From assembly GCF_031760065.1 (NCBI RefSeq), contig NZ_CP134500.1, forward strand, positions 5,394,001-5,458,000: DNA of 64,000 nucleotides, given 5' to 3'. The notes under the pieces are model-generated. The model was given only the letters and a program-made list of their open reading frames with translations. It did no database searches and was not told the DNA's origin. Shown piece by piece: positions 41,577 to 51,198 of the stretch. Source of the stretch: Streptomyces durocortorensis. Lineage in GTDB: Bacteria; Actinomycetota; Actinomycetes; Streptomycetales; Streptomycetaceae. Position 1 is the first letter of the stretch, and every line of letters begins with the position of its first letter. Both the position numbers and the translations under genes were made by a program.

Positions 41577-43580
41577 CTAGGGCAGCTGCGGGAGCTTCCA
41601 CAGCTGGATCGTGGCCTCGGGGTCGTCCGCGAGCAGTGACGGGTTGAGCCCGGCGGCCAGGGTCGTACCGTCCGGGCTGAAGGCCAGCGCCTCGACGTCG
41701 GTCCGCTTGTCGGACTTCGCCACGACGCCGGTCAGGGTGGTGGTGACCCGTCGGTTCGCCACGTCCATGAGGCTGATGGTCCTGCCGACATTGCCGACGG
41801 GCTTCGTGGCGGTGTCCTTGCCCGCGATGGCGATCAGCGGCTTTCCCGGCCCGGCAGGTCCGTCCGGGCGGTATGCCGCCGCGGCGATGTAGGGGCGGCC
41901 GTCGGTGAGCGTCGCGGTGAGCCGTCCGCTGTCCAGGTCCCACACCTGGACACGGCCGTCGCCGACGGCGGCGATGCTCCCGCCGTCCGGACTGAACATC
42001 ACCGAGGAGTAGTTCTTCTTCCGGTCGGCGCCGAGGGTCTTGACGAGGCGGCCCGTGCCGACGTCCCAGAGCCGGACGCCGCCGCGATCGAGGTCGGATG
42101 CGACGCTGGCGAGAGTCTTGCCGTCGGCGGTGAACGCCAGTCCCTGGATGCTCCCGGTGTGCCGGTCGAGGCTCCTGACCGAGCGGCCGTCGGCCACCTT
42201 CACCAGGTCCAGCCCCGCACTGTCGCGCCCCACGGCGAGGACCTCTCCGTCCGGACTGACCGCCAGGGCGGTGACTCCGTCGAACTGCTTCGGGTAGGTG
42301 GCGACGACGCCCATCGGCGCCCCGGTGCGCACGTCCCAGCGGCGCAGGGTCTGGTCGAGGCCGCCGCTGAACAGTGTCCGGCCGTCCGGGGTGTAGACGA
42401 GCGCCTGGACGGACCAGGTGTGTCCCTCGTACGTGGTGATCGTGCGGCCGGAGACGACGTCCCAGAGGCGCACCGTCTTGTCCGAACCGCCGCTGGCCAG
42501 GGTCCGGCCGTCCGGGCCGAAGGCCAGGCAGCCGACATCCTGGGTGTGGCCGGCCAGGCGCTTGACCGGGCGGGTGGGGTCGGCGGCGGCCTTGGTGCGC
42601 GAGGGAGCGGCTCCGGAGCCGCCCTTCCCCGTGTCCCCGCCCTCCTCCCGGGAGTCCCGCAGGAGCACATAGGCGGGGACGGCCACCGCGGCCGCCGCGG
42701 CGGCCGCGATTCCGCCCGTCAGCAACGTACGCCGCTGAACTCCCCTGGCGGCGACGGAAGCCGAGACCGGTCCGGTGACCGAGAGCTGGTGCAGTACGTC
42801 GGTGGCGGTCGGGCGTGCGGCGGGATCCTTGGCCAGGCAGGCACTCACCAGGGCGTGCAGGCTCCCGCCCTCGGGGATGCCGTCGAGCCGTGGAGGTCCG
42901 CCGGCGATCCGGTGCGCGATCGCCGGGATGTTCGACGCGTCGAACGGGCTGCGTCCGGTCGCCGCGAAGGCGAGCACGGAGCCGAAGGAGAAGACGTCAC
43001 TGGCGGGCGAGACGGTGGCGGAACCCAACTGTTCCGGTGACATGTAGGCGTACGTCCCGATCAGCGCGCCTGTGCGGGTCACGGGTCCGGCCCCGACGGC
43101 GTGCGCGACGCCGAAGTCGATGATGCGCGGGCCGTCCGCCGCGAGGATGACGTTGCCCGGCTTCAGATCGCGGTGCACCAGACCGCAGGCGTGGACGGCG
43201 ACCAGGCCCTCGGCGATCCCCGCGCCGAGGCGGAGGACGGCGTCGGGTGCGTACGGTCCGTGCTCGGTGACGACCTGCTGGAGTGTGGGTCCCGGGATGA
43301 ACTCGGTGACCAGCCAGGGGGATTCCGCCTCGGGGTCGGCGTCCACGACCTGCGCGGTGTGGAAGCCGCCCACCCTGCGTGCCGCCTCCACCTCACGCGC
43401 GAACCGCTCCCGGAACCGCGAGCTGGCCGCCAGCTCCGGGTGGATGACCTTCACCGCGACCGTCCGTCCGGCCGGGGACATGCCGCGGTAGACCTGCCCC
43501 ATACCGCCCGCGCCGAGACGCCCCTCGATGCGGTAGGAGCCGATGGTGCGAGGGTCGGAGGGCCGCAGTGCATCCGTCAT
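41577..43580 (-). CDS. Ser/Thr protein kinase with WD40 repeats (copy B)
   Basis: Protein of 667 residues when started at ATG 43580 (MTDALRPSDPRTIGSYRIEG), aligned with copy A's start MEALRPHDPEW; earlier in-frame starts exist. Kinase motifs LGAGGMGQVYRG, VHRDLKPGNVIL and DFGVAHA are intact. A membrane helix (RRTLLTGGIAAAAAAAVAVPAYVLL, near 285-310) precedes a WD40 propeller (HTQDVGCLAFGPDGRTLASGGSDKTVRLWD and further blades). It lies upstream of copy A on the same strand. Such kinases are abundant in Streptomyces; substrates are unknown. Confidence 0.92.
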   Translation of the reverse strand: MTDALRPSDPRTIGSYRIEGRLGAGGMGQVYRGMSPAGRTVAVKVIHPELAASSRFRERFAREVEAARRVGGFHTAQVVDADPEAESPWLVTEFIPGPTLQQVVTEHGPYAPDAVLRLGAGIAEGLVAVHACGLVHRDLKPGNVILAADGPRIIDFGVAHAVGAGPVTRTGALIGTYAYMSPEQLGSATVSPASDVFSFGSVLAFAATGRSPFDASNIPAIAHRIAGGPPRLDGIPEGGSLHALVSACLAKDPAARPTATDVLHQLSVTGPVSASVAARGVQRRTLLTGGIAAAAAAAVAVPAYVLLRDSREEGGDTGKGGSGAAPSRTKAAADPTRPVKRLAGHTQDVGCLAFGPDGRTLASGGSDKTVRLWDVVSGRTITTYEGHTWSVQALVYTPDGRTLFSGGLDQTLRRWDVRTGAPMGVVATYPKQFDGVTALAVSPDGEVLAVGRDSAGLDLVKVADGRSVRSLDRHTGSIQGLAFTADGKTLASVASDLDRGGVRLWDVGTGRLVKTLGADRKKNYSSVMFSPDGGSIAAVGDGRVQVWDLDSGRLTATLTDGRPYIAAAAYRPDGPAGPGKPLIAIAGKDTATKPVGNVGRTISLMDVANRRVTTTLTGVVAKSDKRTDVEALAFSPDGTTLAAGLNPSLLADDPEATIQLWKLPQLP

Positions 43581-43783
43581 GCGCTCTCGCATCTGCCAGG
43601 ACATATGAGGGCGTTCACGCTCGGAATTCAACCATGATCCGGTACGGCGGGCTGCCCCGTTCGGCTCAGAGGGAATCGATTCGGCGGTGTTCGTTCGGGT
43701 GACTGCCTTCGGTGACCGGCATGAACCCGCAGGCGGCCGGGGCAGGGTGGAGCCGCAACCGCTCGCCTACCCAAGGAACACCC

Positions 43784-44128
43784 GTGCGTCTTCGCAGTAC
43801 GCTGGCCGCCTCTCTCGGCGCCCTCGCCCTCATCGTGACCGTGCCCAACTCGGCCTGGGCGGCCAACGGCTATTTCGGCTACTCCTACACCGGTGCCGAC
43901 GGGCAGCGGCAGATCGGCCAGTTGATCGACCCGCCGAGCCGGGAGTGCGTCAACCTGCCCGAGGTGTCCGACCCCGCGGCCTCGGAGCCCGCGCACTCGC
44001 CGCGCAATTTCACTGACGCGACCGCCGTTCTCTTCACCGATGCCGACTGCGAGGGCGACCACTTCGCCCTGCGCCCCGGAGGGCGCGCATCCGAGCGGCT
44101 GAAGCTCCGTTCGGTGGTCTTCAGCTGA
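43784..44128 (+). CDS. Small secreted protein of unknown function
   Basis: Protein of 114 residues from GTG 43784 (AAGGA nine bases upstream). A Sec signal peptide (RLRSTLAASLGALALIVTVPNSAWA) should be cleaved after AWA. The mature part (about 88 residues) has Tyr/Gly-rich start NGYFGYSYTG and two cysteines (RECVNLP, DADCEGD) that could form a disulfide, plus the end RLKLRSVVFS. No family recognised; the late DADCEGDHFALRPGG segment recalls beta/gamma-crystallin-type secreted proteins, a weak hint only. Confidence 0.75.
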   Translation: MRLRSTLAASLGALALIVTVPNSAWAANGYFGYSYTGADGQRQIGQLIDPPSRECVNLPEVSDPAASEPAHSPRNFTDATAVLFTDADCEGDHFALRPGGRASERLKLRSVVFS

Positions 44129-44161
44129 CGCCGCGACCGGCTTGTGCCACCGGCCGGTGGC

Positions 44162-44207
44162 ACGACTACGGCCCCCGGGCGCGCCAACGCCCGGGGGCCG
44201 TAGTCGT
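44162..44207. terminator. Bidirectional terminator between secreted-protein gene and pyk
   Basis: Perfect 20-bp stem ACGACTACGGCCCCCGGGCG (44162-44181) / CGCCCGGGGGCCGTAGTCGT (44188-44207) with a 6-base loop, 34 bp after the plus-strand stop and 12 bp after the pyk stop on the minus strand. Confidence 0.8.
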
Positions 44208-44218
44208 ACAGCGGCGGG

Positions 44219-45646
44219 TCAGTCCCGCTCGCCGCCCAGGTGGTGGACCCGGACCATGTTGGTGGTGCCGGGGATGCCGGGAGGCGAGCCGGCGGTGATG
44301 ACCATCGTGTCACCGGTGTTGTAGCGGTTGAGCTTCAGGAGCTCCGCGTCGACCAGGTCGACCATCGCGTCGGTGTTGTCCACGTGCGGGACGACGAACG
44401 CCTCGACGCCCCAGCTCAGGGCGAGCTGGTTGCGGGTGGCCTCGTCCGTGGTGAAGGCCAGGATCGGCTGGGCCACGCGGTAGCGGGAGAGGCGGCGGGC
44501 GGTGTCGCCGGACTTGGTGAAGGCGACCAGGGCCTTGCCGTCGAGGAAGTCCGCGATCTCGCAGGCCGCGCGGGCCACCGAACCGCCCTGCGTACGGGGC
44601 TTCTTGCCGGGGACCAGGGGCTGGAGGCCCTTGGAGAGCAGCTCCTCCTCGGCGGCGACGACGATCTTCGACATCGTCTTGACCGTCTCGATCGGATAGG
44701 CGCCCACCGAGGACTCGGCGGACAGCATGACCGCGTCCGCGCCGTCCAGGATCGCGTTGGCGACGTCGGACGCCTCGGCGCGGGTCGGCCGCGAGTTGGT
44801 GATCATCGACTCCATCATCTGGGTCGCCACGATCACCGGCTTGGCGTTGCGCCGGCACAGCTCCACCAGGCGCTTCTGCACCATCGGGACCTTCTCCAGC
44901 GGGTACTCGACGGCCAGGTCGCCACGGGCCACCATCACACCGTCGAACGCCATGACGACGCCCTCCATGTGCTCGACCGCCTGCGGCTTCTCCACCTTGG
45001 CGATGACGGGGACCCGGCGGCCCTCCTCGTCCATCACCTTGTGGACGTCCTTGACGTCGTCGGCGTCCCGGACGAAGGAGAGCGCGACCAGGTCGCAGCC
45101 CATCCGCAGGGCGAAGCGCAGGTCCTCGACGTCCTTCTCGGACAGGGCCGGGACGTTCACCGCCGCGCCGGGCAGGTTGATGCCCTTGTGGTCGGAGATG
45201 ACACCGCCCTCGATGACGATGGTCTTCACCCGGGGGCCCTCGACGGCGACGACCTTAAGCTCGACGTTGCCGTCGTTGATCAGGATCGGGTCGCCCTTGA
45301 CGACGTCACCGGGCAGACCCTTGTAGGTCGTGCCGCAGATCGACTTGTCGCCGGGGACGTCCTCGGAGGTGATGGTGAACTCGTCCCCGCGGACCAGCTC
45401 GACCGGGCCCTCGGCGAACTTCGCCAGCCGGATCTTCGGGCCCTGGAGGTCGGCGAGCACGCCCACGGCGCGGCCGGTCTCGGCGGCCGCCTCGCGGACA
45501 CGGTCGTAACGGCCCTGGTGTTCCTCGTGGGTGCCGTGACTGAAGTTGAAACGGGCCACGCTCATGCCGGCCTCGATCAGAGCGACGAGCTGCTCATGGG
45601 AGTCGACGGCGGGACCGAGGGTACAGACGATTTTGGAACGGCGCAT
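44219..45646 (-). CDS. pyk: Pyruvate kinase
   Basis: Protein of 475 residues, normal length for the family, starting MRRSKIVCTLGPAVDS. Motifs include ARFNFSHGTHEEH, LADLQGPKIRLA, DLVALSFVRDADDV, the active-site IAKVEKPQAVEHMEGVV, MVARGDLAVEYPLEKVPMVQK, ATQMMESMI and the C-terminal domain. It converts phosphoenolpyruvate and ADP to pyruvate and ATP. In S. coelicolor the paralogue Pyk2 sits beside ackA-pta-pfkA as here, which I recall from memory. The 74-bp gap to ackA leaves room for its own promoter. Confidence 0.96.
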   Translation of the reverse strand: MRRSKIVCTLGPAVDSHEQLVALIEAGMSVARFNFSHGTHEEHQGRYDRVREAAAETGRAVGVLADLQGPKIRLAKFAEGPVELVRGDEFTITSEDVPGDKSICGTTYKGLPGDVVKGDPILINDGNVELKVVAVEGPRVKTIVIEGGVISDHKGINLPGAAVNVPALSEKDVEDLRFALRMGCDLVALSFVRDADDVKDVHKVMDEEGRRVPVIAKVEKPQAVEHMEGVVMAFDGVMVARGDLAVEYPLEKVPMVQKRLVELCRRNAKPVIVATQMMESMITNSRPTRAEASDVANAILDGADAVMLSAESSVGAYPIETVKTMSKIVVAAEEELLSKGLQPLVPGKKPRTQGGSVARAACEIADFLDGKALVAFTKSGDTARRLSRYRVAQPILAFTTDEATRNQLALSWGVEAFVVPHVDNTDAMVDLVDAELLKLNRYNTGDTMVITAGSPPGIPGTTNMVRVHHLGGERD

Positions 45647-45720
45647 GAGGCGGATCCTATCGGTTTGTTTCGCTGCGGAATATTCCGTCTGGTGGAAGAT
45701 ACAAAGGGGCGCGGGGGTGC

Positions 45721-47004
45721 TCAGTTGTCGATGCGCACCGGGCCGGGGGCGTCGCCCCGCCCGACCAGCGCGAACGTCTGCTCGGCGATCTCCAGCTCCT
45801 CGTCCGTCGGTACCACGGCGACTGCCACCCGGGCGTATTCCGGCGAGATCAGCCGCGGCTCCCCGGACCGTACGGCGTTGAGCGAGGCGTCCACCGCCAT
45901 GCCCAGCTCCTCCAGGCCCGCGATGGCAGCTTCCCGTACCGGGGCCGCGTTCTCACCGACCCCCGCCGTGAACGCCACCGCGTCCACCCGGCCGAGCACC
46001 GCCGTGTAGGCGCCGATGTACTTCTTCAGCCGGTGGATGTAGATGTCGAAGGCCAGCGCCGCCCGCTCGTCGCCCTCGTCGATCCGGCGGCGGATCTCCC
46101 GCATGTCGTTGTCGCCGCACAGGCCGACCAGCCCGCTCTTCTTGTTCAGCAGGACGTCGATCTCGTCCGTCGACATGCCCGCCACCCGCTTCAGGTGGAA
46201 GGTGACCGCCGGATCGATGTCACCCGAGCGCGTACCCATCACGAGCCCTTCCAAGGGGGTCAGCCCCATGGAGGTCTCCACGCACCGCCCGCCCGCGACC
46301 GCCGAGGCCGACGCCCCGTTGCCCAGGTGCAGCACGATCACGTTCACCTCCTCCGGGGCCCTGCCCAGCAGCTCGGCCGTCCTCCGCGAGACGTACGCGT
46401 GAGAGGTGCCGTGGAAGCCGTAGCGGCGGATGCGGTGCGCGTCGGCGGTCTCCACGTCGATCGCGTACCGCGCGGCCGCCTCCGGCATCGTCGTGTGGAA
46501 GGCCGTGTCGAACACCGCGACCTGCGGCAGGTCCGGCCGCAGCGCCTGCGCCGTACGGATGCCCGTGATGTTGGCCGGGTTGTGCAGCGGGGCCACCGGG
46601 ACCAGGCGCTCGATCTCCTTGAGTACCTCGTCGGTGATCACCGTCGGCGCGCTGAACCTCAGCCCGCCGTGCACCACCCGGTGCCCGATCGCGGCGAGTT
46701 CGGGGGAGTCGAGGCCGAGGCCGTCCGCCGCCAGCTCCTCGGCGGCCGCCTTGAGCGCCGCGTCGTGGTCCGCGATCCGGCCCGTACGCTCACGGGGCTC
46801 CGCGCCGCCGCCGGTCAGCGGCGTGTGCGCGAGGCGCGAGGTCTCCTCGCCGATCCGCTCGACCAGGCCCGAGGCGAGCCGGGAGCGGTCGCGCATGTCG
46901 AGCAGCTGGTACTTCACCGACGAGGAGCCGGAGTTGAGGACGAGTACGCGGTGCGGTTCCACAGGGGCTGCCGTGCTTTCGTGGTCGGTGGTGGAGTACG
47001 TCAT
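45721..47004 (-). CDS. ackA: Acetate kinase
   Basis: Protein of 427 residues; ATG 47004 overlaps the pta stop by 4 bp. Signatures are VLVLNSGSSSVKYQLLD, HRVVHGG, FDTAFHTTMPEAAARYA, RYGFHGTSHAYVS, VLHLGNGAS and GTRSGDIDP. It makes acetate and ATP from acetyl phosphate and ADP. The N-terminus carries an additional 18 or so residues compared with the E. coli enzyme. Coupled with pta it forms the overflow/acetate-assimilation pathway. Confidence 0.97.
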   Translation of the reverse strand: MTYSTTDHESTAAPVEPHRVLVLNSGSSSVKYQLLDMRDRSRLASGLVERIGEETSRLAHTPLTGGGAEPRERTGRIADHDAALKAAAEELAADGLGLDSPELAAIGHRVVHGGLRFSAPTVITDEVLKEIERLVPVAPLHNPANITGIRTAQALRPDLPQVAVFDTAFHTTMPEAAARYAIDVETADAHRIRRYGFHGTSHAYVSRRTAELLGRAPEEVNVIVLHLGNGASASAVAGGRCVETSMGLTPLEGLVMGTRSGDIDPAVTFHLKRVAGMSTDEIDVLLNKKSGLVGLCGDNDMREIRRRIDEGDERAALAFDIYIHRLKKYIGAYTAVLGRVDAVAFTAGVGENAAPVREAAIAGLEELGMAVDASLNAVRSGEPRLISPEYARVAVAVVPTDEELEIAEQTFALVGRGDAPGPVRIDN

Positions 47005-49082
47005 ACGGGGCGCTCCTCGCCCTGGGCCTGGATCGCGGTGATCGCCACGGTGTTGACGATGTCCTGGACGAGCGCACCGCGCGAGAGGTCGTTGACGGGC
47101 TTGCGCAGACCCTGGAGGACCGGGCCGACCGCCACCGCGCCCGCCGAGCGCTGTACGGCCTTGTAGGTGTTGTTGCCGGTGTTGAGGTCCGGGAAGATCA
47201 GCACGGTCGCCTGGCCCGCCACCTCCGAGTCGGGCAGTTTCGTCGCCGCGACGGACGGCTCGACCGCCGCGTCGTACTGGATCGGTCCCTCCACCCGCAG
47301 CTCGGGCCGTGCCGCCCGGACCCGCTCGGTCGCCTCGCGCACCTTGTCGACGTCCGCGCCGGAGCCCGAGGTCCCGGTGGAGTACGACAGCATCGCGATC
47401 CGGGGCTCCACGCCGAACCGGGCCGCGGTCACCGCCGACTGCACCGCGATGTCCGCGAGCTGCTCGGCGTTCGGGACCGGGTTGACCGCGCAGTCGCCGT
47501 ACACGAGCACCTTGTCGGCCAGGCACATGAAGAAGACGGACGAGACGATCGACGCGTCCGGCTTCGTCTTGATGATCTCGAAGGCCGGGCGGATGGTCGC
47601 GGCGGTGGAGTGCACCGACCCGGACACCATCCCGTCGGCCAGGCCCTCCTGGACCATCAGCGTGCCGAAGTAGTTCACGTCCGCCACCACGTCGTACGCC
47701 AGCTCCACCGTCACCCCGCGGTGCGCGCGCAGTTGTGCGTACCGCTCGGCGAACCTCTGGCGCAGCTCGGAGGTGTGCGGGTCGATCAGCTGGGTGTCCG
47801 CGAGGTCGATGCCGAGGTCGGCGGACTTCTTGCGGATCACGTCCACGTCACCGAGCAGGGTGAGGTCGCAGACGGACCGGCGCAGCAGCACGTCGGCGGC
47901 GCGCAGCACCCGTTCCTCTGTGCCCTCGGGCAGCACCACCCGGCGGCGGTCGGAGCGCGCCTGCTCCAGCAGCTCGTGTTCGAACATCATCGGCGTGACC
48001 CGCCCGCTGCGGGCCACCGAGATCCGCTCCAGCAGCGCCCCGGTGTCCACATGCCGCTCGAAAAGACCGAGCGCGGTCTCCGCCTTGCGGGGGGTGGCGG
48101 CGTTCAACTTGCCTTCGAGGGAGAGGAGTTCGGTCGCGGTGGGGAAAGAGCCGCCGGCCACCGACACCACCGGGGTCCCCGGTGCGAGCCGCGCGGCCAG
48201 CGTGAGTATCTCCTCGCCGGGCCGCTCGTCCAGGGTCAGCAGCACACCGGCTATGGGCGGGGTGCCCGCGCTGTGCGCGGCGAGCGAGCCCACCACCAGG
48301 TCGGCCCGGTCCCCGGGGGTGATGACCATGCAGCCGGGGGTCAGCGCGTTCAGCAGGTTCGGCAGCATCGCCCCGCCGAACACGAAGTCCAGCGCGTCGC
48401 GGGCGAGCCCCGAGTCGTCGCCGAGCAGCACCGTGCCGTTCAGCGCGGAGGTGATCTGGGCGACCGTGGGCGCCGAGAGCGCCGGGTCGTCGGGCAGTAC
48501 GGAGACGGGTACGGGCAGCCGGGCCGTGAGCCGCTCCGCGATCGCCGCCCGGTCCTCGGCGGCGACCCGGTTCACCACCATGGCCAGTACGTCGCAGCCG
48601 AGGCCCGCGTAGGCGCGGTAGGCGTTACGGGTCTCGGCGCGGACGGACTCCGCGTTCTGGCCCTTGCCGCCGACCACCGCGATCACCGAGGCGCCGAACT
48701 CGTTGGCCAGCCGGGCGTTCAGCGCCAGCTCGTCGGGGAGCTGGGTGGCGGCGAAGTCGCTGCCGAGGACGAGGACCGCCTCGTAGTCCCGGGCCACCTG
48801 GTGGAAGCGGTCGACGAGCCGGGAGACCAGTTCGTCGGTACCCTTCTCCGCCTGCACGGCGGAAGCCTCGTGATAGTCGAGCCCGTAGACGGAGGCCGGG
48901 CTCTGGGAGAGCCGGTAGCGGGCCCGCAGCAGCTCGTAGAGGCGGTCCGGTCCGTCGTGGACCAGCGGGCGGAACACCCCGACCCGGTCCACCTGGCGCG
49001 TCAGAAGTTCCATGACTCCCAGTTCGACGACCTGACGGCCGTCCCCCCGGTCGATCCCGGTCACGTACACGCTGCGCGCCAC
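47001..49082 (-). CDS. pta: Phosphate acetyltransferase (long form)
   Basis: Protein of 693 residues from GTG 49082. The N-terminal P-loop-like domain (SVYVTGIDRGDGRQVVELGVMELL) and central DRTGG domain precede the PTA_PTB catalytic domain (MMFEHELLEQARSDRRRVVLPEGTEERVLRA, ... GDCAVNPVPNAEQLADIA, MLSYSTGTSGSG). It exchanges CoA and phosphate on acetyl groups. It heads the pta-ackA operon and is divergent from pfkA across a 379-bp region with one good plus-strand promoter. Confidence 0.96.
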   Translation of the reverse strand: MARSVYVTGIDRGDGRQVVELGVMELLTRQVDRVGVFRPLVHDGPDRLYELLRARYRLSQSPASVYGLDYHEASAVQAEKGTDELVSRLVDRFHQVARDYEAVLVLGSDFAATQLPDELALNARLANEFGASVIAVVGGKGQNAESVRAETRNAYRAYAGLGCDVLAMVVNRVAAEDRAAIAERLTARLPVPVSVLPDDPALSAPTVAQITSALNGTVLLGDDSGLARDALDFVFGGAMLPNLLNALTPGCMVITPGDRADLVVGSLAAHSAGTPPIAGVLLTLDERPGEEILTLAARLAPGTPVVSVAGGSFPTATELLSLEGKLNAATPRKAETALGLFERHVDTGALLERISVARSGRVTPMMFEHELLEQARSDRRRVVLPEGTEERVLRAADVLLRRSVCDLTLLGDVDVIRKKSADLGIDLADTQLIDPHTSELRQRFAERYAQLRAHRGVTVELAYDVVADVNYFGTLMVQEGLADGMVSGSVHSTAATIRPAFEIIKTKPDASIVSSVFFMCLADKVLVYGDCAVNPVPNAEQLADIAVQSAVTAARFGVEPRIAMLSYSTGTSGSGADVDKVREATERVRAARPELRVEGPIQYDAAVEPSVAATKLPDSEVAGQATVLIFPDLNTGNNTYKAVQRSAGAVAVGPVLQGLRKPVNDLSRGALVQDIVNTVAITAIQAQGEERPV

Positions 49083-49207
49083 GCGAGCTCTCCCGTCGTT
49101 GTTCGGTTCCGCGTACCGCGGGGCGTCCGGACGAGCGGTGGTGTTCCGGGCCGTCCCCGTGCTGTTCCCGGCGGTCCGCCGGGTGCGGCATTGGCCAGCA
49201 TTGCCTC

Positions 49208-49236
49208 TTGACGATACCTGCGGGGGCAGCTATATC
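49208..49236 (+). promoter_or_regulatory. Promoter, probably for pfkA
   Basis: -35 TTGACG (49208-49213), 17-bp spacer, -10 TATATC (49231-49236) on the plus strand, about 225 bp before pfkA. The 49083-49461 region between pta and pfkA holds no gene that I can see apart from this site and a direct repeat at 49244. Confidence 0.55.
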
Positions 49237-49243
49237 GCCCGCC

Positions 49244-49311
49244 GGAGGTCCCGGCCCTCCCGGGCGGAGCTCCTCGCCAGTCCTCGCACGGATTCCTGGA
49301 GGTCCCGGCCC
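49244..49311. repeat. Direct repeat in pfkA leader
   Basis: GGAGGTCCCGGCCC occurs at 49244-49257 and again at 49298-49311, 54 bp apart, in the presumed pfkA 5' leader. Significance unknown. Confidence 0.5.
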
Positions 49312-49461
49312 CGGATTCCTGCCGCCCGCTTCCCCGCCAGGCCTTGCCGAGAGCGCGGGGGCCGTGCCGGGCGTGGGACAATCGTCACGGTTCAGGGCAC
49401 GGGGACCGCCTGGGTCGGTCCCCCGGAAAGCGCGGTACTAGCGAGCAGGAGACACACCTCG

Positions 49462-50487
49462 ATGCGCATCGGAATTCTCACCGCGGGCGGCGACTGCCCC
49501 GGCCTGAACGCAGTGATCCGGTCGGTCGTGCACCGGGCCGTCGTGGGCCACGGCGACGAGGTCATCGGCTTCGAGGACGGCTTCAAGGGCCTCCTGGACG
49601 GCCACTTCCGCCCCCTCGACCTCAACGCAGTCAGCGGCATCCTCGCCCGTGGCGGCACGATCCTCGGCTCGGCCCGCCTGGAGCGCGACCGGCTGCGAGA
49701 GGCCGCCGAGAACTGCGAGGAGCTGGCCCGCCGTTACGACATCGACGCGCTCATCCCGATCGGCGGCGAGGGCACGCTGACCGCGGCCCGGATGCTCTCC
49801 GACGCGGGCATGCCGGTCGTCGGCGTCCCGAAGACCATCGACAACGACATCTCCGCCACCGACCGGACCTTCGGGTTCGACACGGCGGTGGGCGTCGCGA
49901 CCGAAGCCATAGACCGTCTGAAGACGACCGCCGAGTCCCACCAACGGGTGATGGTCGTCGAGGTGATGGGCCGCCACGCGGGCTGGATCGCGCTGGAGTC
50001 CGGGATGGCGGGCGGCGCCCACGGCATCTGCCTGCCCGAGCGGCCCTTCCAGGTCGACGACCTGGTCAAGATGGTCGAGGAACGCTTCGCGCGCGGCAAG
50101 AAGTTCGCCGTCATCTGCGTCGCCGAGGGCGCGCACCCGGCCGAGGGCTCCATGCCGTACGCCAAGGGCGCCATCGACCAGTACGGCCACGAGCGCTTCC
50201 AGGGCATCGGCAACCGCCTCGCCGTCGAGCTGGAGACCCGGCTCGGCAAGGAGGCCCGGCCGGTCATTCTCGGCCATGTCCAGCGCGGCGGCACGCCCAC
50301 CGCGTACGACCGGGTGCTCGCCACCCGCTTCGGCTGGAACGCCGTGGAGGCCGTGCACCGCGGCGATTTCGGCCGGATGACCGCGCTGCGCGGCAACGAG
50401 ATCGCCATGGTGCCGCTCGCGGACGCGATCACGCGGCTGAAGACGGTCCCGGCGGACCGGATGTACGAGGCGGAGTCCGTGTTCTAG
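49462..50487 (+). CDS. pfkA: 6-phosphofructokinase
   Basis: Protein of 341 residues from ATG 49462 (AGGAG upstream). It shows GILTAGGDCPGLNAVIRSVV, the nucleotide site GGEGTLTAA, the catalytic PKTIDNDISATDRTFGFDTA, EVMGRHAGWIAL and HVQRGGTPTAYDR. GGEGT rather than GGDDT suggests an ATP- rather than pyrophosphate-dependent enzyme. It commits fructose 6-phosphate to glycolysis and lies divergent to the pta-ackA-pyk group, so lower glycolysis and acetate overflow genes are clustered. Confidence 0.96.
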   Translation: MRIGILTAGGDCPGLNAVIRSVVHRAVVGHGDEVIGFEDGFKGLLDGHFRPLDLNAVSGILARGGTILGSARLERDRLREAAENCEELARRYDIDALIPIGGEGTLTAARMLSDAGMPVVGVPKTIDNDISATDRTFGFDTAVGVATEAIDRLKTTAESHQRVMVVEVMGRHAGWIALESGMAGGAHGICLPERPFQVDDLVKMVEERFARGKKFAVICVAEGAHPAEGSMPYAKGAIDQYGHERFQGIGNRLAVELETRLGKEARPVILGHVQRGGTPTAYDRVLATRFGWNAVEAVHRGDFGRMTALRGNEIAMVPLADAITRLKTVPADRMYEAESVF

Positions 50488-50514
50488 AGCCGCGCACCCC
50501 GAGGCCTGCCTGGT

Positions 50515-51198
50515 TCACACCCCGGCGGTCCGCCAGAAGTGTTCCACCACCCGGGCCAGGAACGCCCGCCCCGCGTCGCCCGTCGAGCCGGAGCGTTCCC
50601 GGCCCGTGCTGCTCCAGCTCAGCGTGGAGACCATCAGCGCCTGGTAGTCGGAGTGCAGTCGCTCCAGCACGTCCTGGATCAGCGCCCGGTCCAGCGGCAC
50701 GATCTTGGCCACCGGCCGGACGTAAGCCTGCCAGCGCGTGGTGACCGCGCTGCTCAGCAGCCCCGCCAGCTCCTCGTCGCGGCCCGTGGCCGTGAGGAAC
50801 TGCGCCGCCGACAGGTCCAGCGCCCGGCACAGCGCCTGGGACTGCTTCTCGTTGCCGCGCCAGCGCCCCGACTCCTCCATGCGCAGATACGAGGCGCCGG
50901 TCATCCCCAGCTGCCGGGCCAGGTCGTCCACGGCCAGGTCCCGGGTCATCCGGTGCTCGCGCAGGGTCGTGGCGGCGGCGAGCAGCTCACCGGGGGCGCA
51001 CCAGAGGACGCCCGCGAGGGCGGTCAGTTCGCGTTCCCCGGGCGTCATGATGCCGCGCTCCCAGGCGATGACTGTCTCTGCGCTGATCCGGAGTCCGTAC
51101 TGGGCGGCGAGCCCGTAGGCGACATGGCCGGGAGCCATCCCCAGAGCCTCGCGGAGACGGCGCGCGGCGGGGGCGTTGAACGGCGGGGTGGGGTGCAC
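50515..51198 (-). CDS. XRE-type helix-turn-helix regulator
   Basis: Protein of 227 residues from GTG 51198. Two helix-turn-helix-like segments are visible: PAARRLREALGMAPGHVAYGLAAQYGLRISAETVIAWERG (1-50) and TRDLAVDDLARQLGMTGASYLRMEESGRWRG (about 85-115), the latter typical of XRE proteins. The C-terminal 100 residues form an unrecognised helical domain. Its 3' end is 27 bp from the pfkA stop (convergent). A near-palindrome GGTAAGC/GCTTGCC (51368-51381) lies upstream. Target unknown. Confidence 0.8.
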   Translation of the reverse strand: MHPTPPFNAPAARRLREALGMAPGHVAYGLAAQYGLRISAETVIAWERGIMTPGERELTALAGVLWCAPGELLAAATTLREHRMTRDLAVDDLARQLGMTGASYLRMEESGRWRGNEKQSQALCRALDLSAAQFLTATGRDEELAGLLSSAVTTRWQAYVRPVAKIVPLDRALIQDVLERLHSDYQALMVSTLSWSSTGRERSGSTGDAGRAFLARVVEHFWRTAGV

